Assembly (NCBI GenBank): GCA_963281255.1
Contig: OY725501.1
Coordinates: 2,457,674-2,521,673 of the forward strand
Direction of reading: 5' to 3'
DNA: 64,000 nucleotides
Source of the DNA: Aphrocallistes beatrix
Taxonomy: Eukaryota > Porifera > Hexactinellida > Sceptrulophora > Aphrocallistidae
Shown here: one piece after another, positions 25,301 to 38,700 of the stretch
Layout of the letters: each line of letters opens with the position of its first letter
How positions within the stretch are numbered: the stretch's first letter is position 1
Made by a program: the position numbers and the translations under genes
Notes under the pieces: generated by a model
Database searches by the model: none
Seen by the model: the letters and a program-made list of their open reading frames with translations, nothing else
What the model was told of the DNA's origin: nothing

Positions 25301-28300
25301 ATTCCTGTCGAAGAGAGGGAGCATGTAGATGAACGCGATGGAGAGGTGGCTTAGCACGGTATCATCGTAATCTTCATCTTGCTTCTCGGAAGTAATCAAG
25401 TTCACTTGATTGTAGAAACTTTCTCTATTCTCATGTAACTTCTTCTCACGAAGGAATTTATAGAACTCGACACTTTCGGTTAGAATAGGGAAGAGGAGAT
25501 AGCGTTGGATGGGCATATCGTTAGTCACCGCACTTACATTTGCAAGAATCGAAGAAGCCATGGAAATAGTCAAATTATTGCGATACTGCTCGTTCCTCAT
25601 CTTTCCAATAATCCCCTGCAACTGTTTGTAATCTTCAGAATTAATACAACTAGTCAATGTATACTGTTCGCATACATCTGTGATGTGGTGGAGGTAGTCA
25701 GCGATCTTGAGGAGTTGGAAGAGGTCCATCACTCCCAACTCTCCGCCCATTCGTTCTCCTAATGGAGCGAATTTGGTTATGTCAGCTTGTATCTTGGTGA
25801 AATCCAAAGATTCTAGCTTCAGGTTTTGGTTGATATTCTCTATTTCTGAATAGGTTGATTTGCCCTCACATATCCTGATTAGTAATTGATAGCAGTCAGT
25901 AAGACACTCAACAAACTGATCCATAGAGAGATATGGGACAGAGTTATCTCCCTTTAAACTGCCCAGTTTGTCCTGTTGACATTTGTGAAGACAGGCGGTG
26001 AATAGCACATTTTCTCTAAGAGCAAAGTGAGCTAAGAATTCGTGAACTGACGATTTTGAATTTTCAAAGAGCGGTAGGGAAAACATCTTGAAGCTGTCAA
26101 TGACTATTTGACAACGTCCGTTGAACTCATTCAACAGGATTCCCTCATTAGGAGTAATGCTAGGAATAAATACAATTTTGTTTTGTTTATTTCTGTGGTG
26201 CGCATTATGAATAGAAAATAGCATTTCGATTTCTCTACGAATTCCTTCAGGGACATTCGTTTGGTTTTCCTCGATAAATACTGGGAGGTACGTAAATTTC
26301 ATTTCATTCTCTATTTCAAGTTGAAGGAATAGAATCGTTCTCATTTCTTCAGTGATAGCACCAAAACTTTTCATCTTCTCCTGAATAACCTCTGTATCTA
26401 TACTGGGCAGGTGGCAATTCTTAAACAGTTGGTTCAGATTCTGTAAATTATTCACTATTTCCGTGTATTCCAACAGAGTACAGTTTCCCTGCATAATTCT
26501 TTCATGTTGCTTGTGGACGATGGAACTGCTTCTCTTGCAGTACTCTATAAAGCTGTTCAGGTTCTTGTCTTCCCAAGCATAGTCTTGGAATCCACGGAGC
26601 TTTTGGTCGAATTTATCATAGATAAACAACAGAGTTATGACCATATAAGGAAATTTAGAATATTCCAACCGGTCAAACCTTAAGCTTCTGCTGATTACAG
26701 AGAGAATCCTCCACAAGTAGTAGTGCTGATTAGAAGTCTTGAGTTGTTCTAGAGTTAGCTGCTGAGTTAGTTGATGAGAGATTGTCTCTAAAGATATAAT
26801 TAACGATTTACAGTATCTGAATTTGTCAGGAGAGGAGAGTAAGGACTGATCTGGAACAATAGCTCTGCACAGGGGATCCAATATTGTTACATGGAGAAGG
26901 GATGGAATTCTCAGCTTTGGAATTAAATCTAAGAGATGTAACAAATTCTCATGGATTTGAATATGCAAACTTCCTTTACACTCTCTCTCGACGACACTCA
27001 TGAAGCTAGGAATCTGTTTATTTTCTTTATCAGTTGGAACATACTCTTTCCCATATGCTGGTAAGTCAAAGTTCAAACAGTCACAAATGAATTCATAACC
27101 TGATTTGCGGAGTAAATATTTTTCAAATATTCTTTTGAGTGTAACAAATATGGATTTAGGAGGGTCCTTGATCGCGAATATTGTCTGCAATAAATCGTCC
27201 CATATCGCGTCTTTAAGATCTACCTTTGACGAGGGCTGATAGTTCATAAAATAATCGTAAATTGCAATTCTAGAGAGCAAATTTACAGAGAATCTTTTCA
27301 ATATTTCATGAAACATTACAATGTCATACCTGTGAGATTGTTTAACCACCATCGTGATCACCTCCTTCTTGTACTCTCTAATCCATGGTTTGATGAGAGA
27401 CTCAGGACTGGTCGGGATCTTAATCTGATCATAAAAGTTACGCATCAGAAGAGAAAATTCTTCAGGATTGTACACTTTTTGTTGGAAATAGTGAATAATG
27501 TTACCCAAAATAAGTCTGAAAATATCGAACCAATACTTCTTACACACCTCCAAACCAGATTTCTTATTCATTTCTTGTACATCCCTGGTACTAGCAGTGC
27601 ATGTTAACGTGGCTAGATTGGACATTATAATGCACATTATATGTACGCTAGCTTTGGGATTCTCTTGCACGAGGTAATCAAATGCTGCTTTCCTTGACCT
27701 CATGAACTCAGTTATAAAGAGTAAATAGTTAGAAATGAAATCTACAATTTCTGTCAATTCATATTCCCATCTTAGAATGAATTCGAGAACAATATTGAAG
27801 TTGTGAAATGTGAATGAATTCATGCTGGCAGATACCCATCTCATCAGGGTGGAGAGTAAGAATCTTTGTTCGAAAGAGAGACCTAGTTTCAGTCCAAACT
27901 CAATACCACACACTCTGACTGAATTAAGAGTAGAACTCTCAAAAACGGAGAGTTGGTCGTAATCTACATACTGAATGATATACTCGAACCATCTACTATG
28001 ACCAGGCATTTTGAAACATTGGTTGCACAGCACAATAACATTGTACCAGAGTAGTTTAGTTTCTAGCTCTTGCGGCTTATATATCTGTTTCATGTGATAG
28101 TGCTTGCTACCTGCCTTATGTGTACCAAAGAACTGAATGTTGAATAATTGAATCAATTCAAAATTGAGATTTTCAATCTTTCTGAGTTTAAATGCATTGT
28201 CTTGTGAAAAAGTTCCAAAATATCGTATGGAGGTCGCAATCACATCCGGTGGTACCTTGATAAATCTGTCTAATATGAATTCCATTGCTTCAAGTGCTTG

Positions 28301-29751
28301 GTTCTCTTTAGAATCTTTAGTGCTATCATAGAAGCAGTTAATTTCTGAGAAAATCATTAAGTATAACGGCCAGTCCACTTGAACGTGTTCGTTGAAAATA
28401 ACTTTGTTCTTTAAATATTTCGCAATCTTGTTGAGTATTCCCTATGCAAATATACACAATAAAATACTACATATTTAGATTAGACACCGCGCTTCGCTTG
28501 CATGCGCTGCGCTGCTGGCGGACACTTTGTGTTCGCCAGAGGCGTCCTTTGGACGCCTAGGCTCACATTCATTAATTATAAGGTAGACAACATCTCTAAA
28601 TAAAGTTTATCTTACTGTTAATCGAAACCATTCGAAAAATCATAAAATTTGTCAATTTCACAATTTTTGATGCGTAATGATGGCGTCATAACAGAGTGAT
28701 GTGTCACCATTTTATGATGAGTGTTTTATCATATTTGAGATATTATATAATTATATTAATACAGTACACCCTCGCTAATCCGAACAGCTCTGTGCCAATG
28801 ATCTAAAAAATCGTTCGGATTAGTGAATTTGTTCCGATTAGTGAAATAACACTAATTCAATGGGGTATTAACTATTAAAAAATTGAATTGTTAGAATATT
28901 AGGATAATATTTTGTTATAATTACTTCTTTAATGAGGTTTATCAATCTTATTGAAGTGTATAATATTATAAACTTTGATTTAAAGCATAGAGGCGAAAAA
29001 TATTATATTTCGGGTGTTCGGATTAGCGAGGGTGTACTGTATACACAGTCTATTAAATTTCATCCTTCTATAACTTAAAATGGCCGAGTTATAGTCGAAA
29101 AACTGAAATTTCTAACTATAGAAAAGGTGACAATGACGTTCTAATTCCATGATGAGTCAACATTTTCGTCAGAACTTAGTGGAGCCATAGCCCAAAGACT
29201 CCCACATGCCAAAAATCAGCTTTTTGTGACTGGCAGTTTCTTCAATCAATTTGTATATATATACAAGCGCGCTTCGCTTGCTTGCGCTGCGCGGCTGGCG
29301 GACACTTTGTGTCCTCCAGAGGCTCCCTTCGGTTGTCTGGGGTCACATTGATTAATTATAAGGGAGATAACATCTCTAAATACGTCTGTCCTACTATTAT
29401 AATCGATATCACACGAAAAATCACCAAATTTATCAATTTTTAAAATTTTGATGCGTAATGATGACGTAATAACAGAGTGATGAGTGATCATTTTTTGATG
29501 ATAGTTGCATCATATGTGAGGTATGTTAGTATACAGATTCTATTAAAATTTCAGCCTTCTATCTCCTATAATAGCTGAGTTATGCTCGAATGTATTGCTT
29601 AACTTTTAAAAATGTGACAATGGCGTCATAATTCCATGATGAGTTGACATTTTGCTCTGAGCTCAGAACTTGCTGGAGCCATAGCCAAAAGACTCCCAAA
29701 TGCCAAAAATTATCCTTCTGTGCCTTGCAGTTTCTTCAATCAATTCGTTAC

Positions 29752-29797
<46 letters not shown>

Positions 29798-32700
29798 TAT
29801 ACTATCCTTACTATTAAAACTCGATTAATGTGTATGTGTGTGTATATATATATATGTATATATACACTGCCTGAACAAAAGTATTCGTACATCCCATAAT
29901 TTCCCATATAAATAGTTATAATACTGATTTATTTAGCGAGTCAAGGTATTTAATTGGTAAGATATACGCTTAATTTGACTTCAAATTCGAATTCTCCATA
30001 TTCGAATTACCCACTTTATAAGCTTTTAACTTAATTACTCTCCTTCAAAATTAAGTATTTTCGGCATTTGCTACCCTATAGCACATATCACGAGTTATCA
30101 CCATTGTATATGATGGCATAAGTGGTACGATGTGGCACAGTCTGAGAATATTTAACCTTGTGGGAGATTAAAGGAGATTAATGAGTAATTCGAATTTGAA
30201 GTTAAATTAAGCCATAGCCTACTCTAATAATGCCTCACAGTAGACTGAAAATCATGGACTAGGGATGAAGTAATAGCCGAATGGATTAATACACGATTAG
30301 CCTAAAATCGTTAACCATGCAGAATAGGCATTAAGAATGTATTACCAGCATATATAAACATGGTATCAAAGTACATATATCCGTTGGAAAAATTCGATTA
30401 GTCATCATATCATTGCGCAACAGGTCATTTTAAGGACAATTTTAGCGATTTTCTAAGCTGTTTTAACCCTATTTCTAAATGGTATTAAGGTGTGATTTTT
30501 GTGTAGAACCAAGATTCGTACGAGTTGATTTGAAAAGTTTAGAATTTTTCAATGGAATGTTGTTACATTCCTGCGTTGCTATGGTAAATCATTTTGGTCA
30601 GTTTGGGCCATTTCGTGCAAACTGCAGGATATGGCTCAAACTGATCAAAATGCTTTACCATAGCAACGTAGAAATGAAACAACATTCCATTGAAAAATTC
30701 TAAATTTTTCAAATCAACTCGAACTAATCTTGGTTCTACACAAAAGTTTTTCCCTAATAACATTTAGAAGTTGGCTTAAAACAGCTCAGAATTTTGCCAA
30801 AATCGTGATTAAAATGACCTGTTGCGCAATGATATGATGACTAATCGAAATTTTGACAACGGATATATGTTATTTGATGTCATGTTTATATATGCTGGTA
30901 ATACATTCTTAATGCCTATCCTACATGGTTAACGATTTTAGGCTAATCGTGTATTAATCCATTCGGCTATTACCGCATCCTTGGTTATTTTACTGTGAGG
31001 CATTATTAGAGTAGGCTATGATTAAGCGTATCTCTTACAGATTAAATACCTTGACTCGCTAAATAAATCAGTATTATAACTATTTGTATGGGAAATTATG
31101 GGGTGTACGAATACTTTTGTTCAGGCAGTGTGTATATCTCTGTAACGAATTGATTGAAGAAACTGCCGGGCACAGAAAGCTGATTCTTGGCTTGTGGCAG
31201 TATTTTGGCTATGGCTCCACTAAGTTCTGAGCTCAGAGCAAAATGTCGACTCATCATGGAATTATGACGTCATTGTCACATTTTTTAAAAGTTAAGCAAT
31301 ACAGTTATTCGAGCATAACTCAGCCATTATAGGAGATAGAAAGCTGAAATTTTAATAGAATCTGTATGCTAACATACCTCACATATGATGCAACTATCGT
31401 CAAAGGATGATGACTCATCACTCTGTTATGACGTCATCATTACGCATCAAAAATTTTAAAAAATGACAAATTTGGTGATTTTTCGAGTGATATCGATTTT
31501 ACCACTAAGATGGACATATTTAGAGATGTTATCTCCCTTTTAATTGACCAATGTGACCCCAGGCGACCGAAGGGAGCCTCCGGCGGACACAAAGTGTCCG
31601 CCAGCCGCGCAGCGCAAGCAAGCGAAGCACGCTTGTATAAATAAATATATATTAATCGAGTTTTAATAGTAAGGATATATATAGGATATATAGATAGATA
31701 TATACACGCGCTTCGCTTGCTTGCGCTGCGGAGCTTGCGGACACTACGTGTCCGCAGAGTCGCCCGGCAAACCCCTAGAATTACTCAATCTAAACTATTT
31801 TGGGATTTTTTCCTTTATATATATATTGTAAACAAAGGTCAACGAATGATTTCTCATATGGATCCGAAAATATGATATTCGAAATCAACACCCATGAAAA
31901 CCCCATGTCAACCGTTTAAAGCAGGTTTCTAGCATATCTTTGAGATTTGTTTACTTTATGTATCTATTGTAAACAAAAGTAAACAAATTAATCATCAAAT
32001 TTACTCGAAAATATGATATTCGAAATCTACACCCCTGAAAACCCCATGTTAACCGTTGGAAGCTAATCTCTAGCATAATTTTCAAAATTCGTCAAATGGT
32101 GTGAAAATATGTATATAAAGGTGTGAAAATATGCACATAATCTTTTTTATTGCTATACACTATAATACATTTAAGATATCAAACATAAGTGGCTTTGAAG
32201 TATTATTAACAATGACGATCTATTGTAGTGTCGTACAATAATTTATATTGTGATAGTGTAGTCATTTATTTAGTATAGAAAAGGTGTGAAAAATTGTTTT
32301 CCATTTTTTTTGCAGAGGTGTGAAAATTTCGCTTAGATCTTAGAACTTAATCGTAGTCATATCATTTGACACCTACATGCCAATTCTTCAATCAATTCGG
32401 ACAAACAAAAAAATGTCGGTCGACAGACCGATAGTGCAGCTCCAGGAAGTGACTCGATGGAACACGAAATATGAATATCGGAATACATCGGGAAATACTC
32501 ATTTTAGGGCATTCTAAAATACCCAATAATAGCCGTTGAGAACTCGCTTTTAGCTCAAAATAAGAATTTTTCAAAAGGTGTGAAAATATGTATATAAACT
32601 TATGTAGTAACTCATAACATTTGCACATTACCACTTTCAAAGTGCGAAATTCAGAATCTACATATTAAAATATCCTATATTATCCGTTGAGAACTCGCTA

Positions 32701-35700
32701 TTAGCTTAAAATAAGATTTCTTTCAAAAGGTGTGAAAATATTTATATCAATATGTTAATAACTCATAAAATATTCATATTATTACTTTAAAAGTGTGAAA
32801 ATTGGAATCTACATATTAAAATGTCTTATATTAACCGTTAAGAACTCGCTTTTTTAAAAAGGTGTGAAAATATGTATATATCAATATGTTAATAACTCAT
32901 AAAATATTCATATTATTACTTTCTAAGCACGAAAATCGGATTCTACATGGTGAAATATCCTACACTAGTCGTTGAAATCTTACTTATATCATTAAACCAG
33001 GGGTTTTCAACCAGTGGGTCGCGACAGATTTTTTAGTGGGTCGCGGAAGGTGGGTACTAAATTATTTGAGTAACGAATATTCTCTTATTAAACATTTACA
33101 CAAACTAACTACTCTCGGTCTTGGAGTTAGTATTGAATTTCAATCAAATTTGGTTGTTGTTAGTGTCTAATTGTGAATTAGTAAACAATATTGTAATTAT
33201 ATACCAAGGTATTGATAAATGAAAGAATAGAGAAGACATATTGAAGTGTGATATTATAACTGATTAATTATTAGAACCTATGATAGTCAAAACCTAGTAC
33301 TCGTATACACAACTTTGTAATATATATATTCACATATTACATATGTGTTCATTAGCTTCTAAAAATATCTACATTTTCAATACTTCTTTTATTTTCAGTT
33401 AAATGGCAACAAAACGTGCTCCTAAGCGAGCAGCCTATTCAGATGATTATCTGAAATTTGGATTTACCAGTATCTTAACGGAAGGTATTGAAAAGCCACA
33501 ATGTGTGATATGTCTTAAAGTTTTATCTGCAGAGTCCATGAAGCCGTTTCAGCTTAGGAGACATTTCGAGAAGGAACATCCAACATACAAGGATCGAGAT
33601 GTTTCTTTCTTCCAAAGAAAATCAGATTCTGCAAAGAAATCCAGACTTGACACTACAGGACAGACATTTGTAAACATAAAAGCTGCAGTTGAAGCGTCAT
33701 ATGCTGTGTCACTCCGCATTGCAAAATCTAAGAAACCTCATACTATTGGTGAAGAACTAGTATTGCCTTGCACGAAAGACATTGTGCGTCTTATGATTGG
33801 TGCGGATGCAGTGAAAAAACTAAGTTCTTTGTCACTCTCTGATAATACTATCCAACGCAGAATACAAGAAATGTCAGATGATATAAAGAACCAAGTAGTG
33901 GAGCAAATTAAACAGTCACCTAGCTATGTTTTACAATTAGACGAGTCAACAGATGTTTCTTCTTGTGCTCAGTTGATGGTATATGTACGTTATATCCACA
34001 ATTGTGATTTCAAGGAAGAGTTACTCTTTTGTCAGCCACTTGATTCGCAAACACGTGGAATAGATATTTTCAACAAAGTGGACAATTTCTTTGTAGATGA
34101 AGGTCTTGATTGGCGAAATGTTGGTGCTGTTTGTACAGATGGAGCTCCTTCTATGTTAGGAAGTCATTCTGGTTTCCAGACGCGCGTCAAACAGATTGTC
34201 CCAGATGTGATAACTAATCACTGTATGATTCATCGTGAAGCACTTGCTGCAAAAACTTTACCAATCTGCCTAAATATAGTTTTGCAGGACGCGATTAAAA
34301 TAGTGAATTTCGTTAAAAATAGTGCTCTCAACACACGTCTTTTCAGAAATATTTGCTTAGAAATGGATGCAGTGCAAAAGAACCTATTGTACCACACTGA
34401 AGTTCGATGGCTTTCAAAGGGCAATGTGTTGAAACGTTTTCTTGATCTTAAAGATGAAATAACAGAATTTTTGAAACTCCAAAAGAAGACACAATGGCTT
34501 GATTTGTTCGGGGATCGAGAGTGGATTTCTAAACTTTGCTATCTCTGTGATATTTTTGAAAGACTCAACACTCTGAACCTCTCATTACAAGGCAAAGAAA
34601 GCAACATCATGGATTTCGTAGAAAAGCTTTCTGCCTTTCAAGAAATGCTTGATTTCTGGGGAAAGAAAATAAAAGCAGGTAGATTGGCAATGTTTTCTCA
34701 CCTTTGCAGCTATATTGAAGACTGCGAAACAACCATCAGCGAGCCTTTGAAAATTGACATTGGATCGCATTTGCATTCACTTAGAGAAGAATTTGAAAGA
34801 TATTTCCCAGAATTAACCAAATTTCAGTTTGCACTGGTTCGCAATCCTTTTCTTGTCAAAATGGATGACTGTATTCCTGAAAATGATGATGCTGCTCAGG
34901 AGGATTTTATCAAACTTGCAAATGACTCAGGAGCAAAGAATTTGTTTTCAAGGGTGAATTTGACAAGTTTTTGGAGTTCCATACTCATAAACTACCTAAA
35001 AGTGTCACAGATTGCCCTTAAGTTACTAATGCCATTCCCATCAACCTATCTTTGTGAAACGGCGTTTTCTAGCATGCTTGTGATCAAAACAAAGGCTAGA
35101 AATAGACTTGAGGTTGAGCCAGATTTACGCTGCTGTTTATCATTAACACAGCCAAGAATTGAAAGACTAGTAGATCAGAACATCAAAAATCACATTAAAA
35201 CTAATAAAATAAAATAAAGCAAGAATTAGTAATATATTCTATACATTAGGCTCAATTAATTATTAAAAGGTACTTAGAAAAAAATTTTGAGCTCATTATA
35301 ACACTGAGGGGTGGGACGCGAAGACTGCAAAATTTAGAAAGTGGGTCGTGGTCTAAAAAAGGTTGAAAACCCCTGCATTAAACAAAGCTTTGGGGTAGTG
35401 GTGTTAAAATATGAATATATACATATAAAAACTGGAAGTGATGAGATTTTGCGAAAAGATGTTGACGGTGCACATCTACACCATAATGAGATCCTACATG
35501 CGAAATTTGCTAAAAATCGGACTGTTAGATTTCGCAATAGCGCGCGTACGGACATACATACATACATACATACGGACGGACGGATGAGATACTCCGTCCA
35601 TGCCATAAGGGCATCTCCCTATAGGAGCTGCACTAAAAACAAAAAAATCCTAGCGTTTTAACATATACGTAAGATATATATATATATATATCGAGTCGAA

Positions 35701-38700
35701 CCTGCTATAACGGCCACTCTATATAACGGTCACCTGTCTACAGCGGTCACCAATGAACAGTCCCGTCCGAAATACCATAATATTGAACCTGTGTATAGCG
35801 GTCACCTGCTCAACGCGGCCAGCGGCTACCCTATCGTTGGTAAATTGGACGAAATTATCAATTCATTTTACCATCATGTGTTGTCATTTTACCAACACAT
35901 ATGCACAATACACAATGCATCTAATTTTTAAGTCTTCCGAATAGTGTTAAATTAACAACATATAATGGTACAGTGGAGTCTCCCAAAACGGACACTCCGA
36001 GAAGCGGACAACCCCCTACAACGGACAAACTTCGTGGCACGGATTGAATTTGCCAAGCATGTAATACTTAAGCAGTCTCCAGAAGCGGACAACTCCGAAT
36101 TCCGAACAACGGACAGGGAACTGGTCCCGAATGGCGTGTCTTAATGCAAAATTAACTCCCAAGAACGGACAACCTGAAACTGCACCGAATAATCTCGGCG
36201 AGGTGTGAAAATTTCGCTTAGATCTTCGAACTTAATCGTAGACTCATTATTATTTACCTGTGTGCCAAATTTCACATTTCTAGCACATCCCAGTTCCTCG
36301 ATCAATTCTGAACAAACAAACAAAAACATTGCGTTTTAATATATAAGATATATTTTATATATTAAAACACAATGGTTTTTGTGTTTTTGTTGTGTTTTTT
36401 TGTGCAGAATTGATTGAGGAACTGGGAGGTGCTAGAAATATGAAATTGGGCACACAGGTAAATAATAATGAGTCTAAGCAAAATCTTTACACCTCGCCGA
36501 GATAGGTGACAAATTTCACACAATTCTATTTCATATAAATGATTGAATACAGCTATTTTGAGTCTATAATTGATTGTTAAAAGTTATTTTATAATCGAAT
36601 TGATTGATCATACCATAGCCTACTGTATATAAGGCCTCACAGTAACTTGCGGATTTGGGACTAGGGATGCGGAGGAAGACCGTTGAACTAATACATGAGC
36701 TGCCTTAAATCATTTACACAGCACAATAGAGCTTAGGAATGTATTATCAGCATATATAAATATGGTGTCAAAGTACCCATATCCGTTGTTAAAAAATTGA
36801 TTAGTCACCATATGGTTGCGCAATAGGTTATATTTGTGACAAATTTGGTGATTTTCAGAGGCCGTTTAGGGGCACTTCTAAGTGTTTTTATTGTAAAATT
36901 TTTCGCATAGAACTAAGATGTGAATGGGTTAATACGAAAAATTTGGAATTTTTTCATGGAATGTTGGTATATTCCAGTGTTGCCATGGAAACGTGTTTTG
37001 GTCAGTTGGCGTTATATCTTGAAAACTGCAATGGCTACACATTCAAATGTAATTCCATTTGATAGCGAATATACTACTTCCTATTAAGTGATAATATAAT
37101 TTCGACCTCTAAATTCAATAGTTTATGAGATATTCGTCAAATTATCAAATGTGACCAATATGGTACATTGTCGAATATCTCATAAACTATTGAATTTAGA
37201 GGTCGAAATTATATTATCACTTAATAGGAAGTAGTATATTCGCTATCAAATGGAATTACATTTGAATGTGTAGCCATTGCAGTTTTCAAGATATAACGCC
37301 AACTGACCAAAACACGTTTCCATGGCAACACTGGAATGTACCAACATTCCATGAAAAAATTCCAAATTTTTCGTATTAACCCATTCACATCTCAGTTCTA
37401 TGCGAAAAATTTTACAATAAAAACACTTAGAAGTGCCCCTAAACGGCCTCTGAAAATCACCAAATTTGTCACAAATATAACCTATTGCGCAACCATATGG
37501 TGACTAATCAAATTTTTAACAACGGATATGGGTACTTTGACACCATATTTATATATGCTGATAATACATTCCTAAGCTCTATTGTGCTTTGTAAATGATT
37601 TAAGGCAGTTCATGTATTAGTTCAACGGTCTTCCTCTGCATCCCTAGTCCCAAATCCGCAAGTTACTGTGAGGCCTTATATACAGTAGGCTATGATCATA
37701 CATATAACACACTTTAATTGTTGTTAACAACCTGGACTGAAATTGGTTGACTATTCGAGTGTATAATAATCTTTAGTAATGTAAACTTTGTGGATTCAAA
37801 TTGACCTTACATTCAGGATTAGTTGACTTTATACGAAGTAAATTCTATTTATCACGAACCAAAATTTCTGCTACAGTTCACGAAAGCGATGTATTGTTTC
37901 TCTGGGTAACTCTGCGGACACACAGTGTCCGCAAGCCGCGATTATAGTGCAAGCACTATATTGTAGTATACGAATCCTTTAGTTCATTTAATAGACACAG
38001 TACCAACGAGAGCAACGTCTATTTTTGGTAAAATTCCAGTCGAATATTTGTTGGTAAATTGCATTGATTTTGTTGGTAAAATGAAGCATTCCCATCCATA
38101 AAGCTTAAAAGTATATTTAAACACCTCAGAAAATGACAAATTTGTCCTATATTTAGCCTATTACCAATAATATGATGACTCAACATTTTCCATGGAGGAT
38201 AATGTATTTTGATACCAGGTTTATATACTGGTAATATGCATTCTTAAGATCTAATGCATACTTAGGTCAGCGCGATATTCCAGTTATATAATTGAACATA
38301 CGTAGTGGAGTGCAACCTCTATAGGCGGGGATATGGCTATAACAATTCTCTCATCCATTAAAATTAACCTCATAAATTCCAGAATTTTGAGCTCAATCTC
38401 GATATAAATAATTTGAATGGAGGTAGTCAAATTATTTGAATGGAGAAAATTATTTGAATGGAGGTAGTCCACAACCCCAGGATCCGAGAGATTAGCATGG
38501 CACATTTGTAATTTACTAAACACTAAGAATTCGAAATTGATTATAGGTAGGTAGCATACAGTCCCTCCGCTTACTCGGGATTCATAGAGACTCGATATTT
38601 TGTCCAGATTAAGGGAGTTGCCAAATGATGCAGAGTCGACTGTAGTTGGAGGTTAATTCATTCAAACTACGACAGTTACTGCAAATATGATATGTGGTTC

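Noticed and set aside
20048-27607. Antisense frames opposite RNF213-like exon 5, up to 155 codons
   Set aside because: Shadows of the AAA-core exon, with no recognisable domain.
28379-28441. Start of the AAA-core protein at the GTG at 28378
   Set aside because: GTG is not a normal eukaryotic start; the frame stays open to a good acceptor at 28441 and joins exon 4 in phase.
30479-30763. Mirrored 74- and 66-codon frames with FCVEPR and RVDLK motifs
   Set aside because: They are the two arms of the family C palindrome read on opposite strands.
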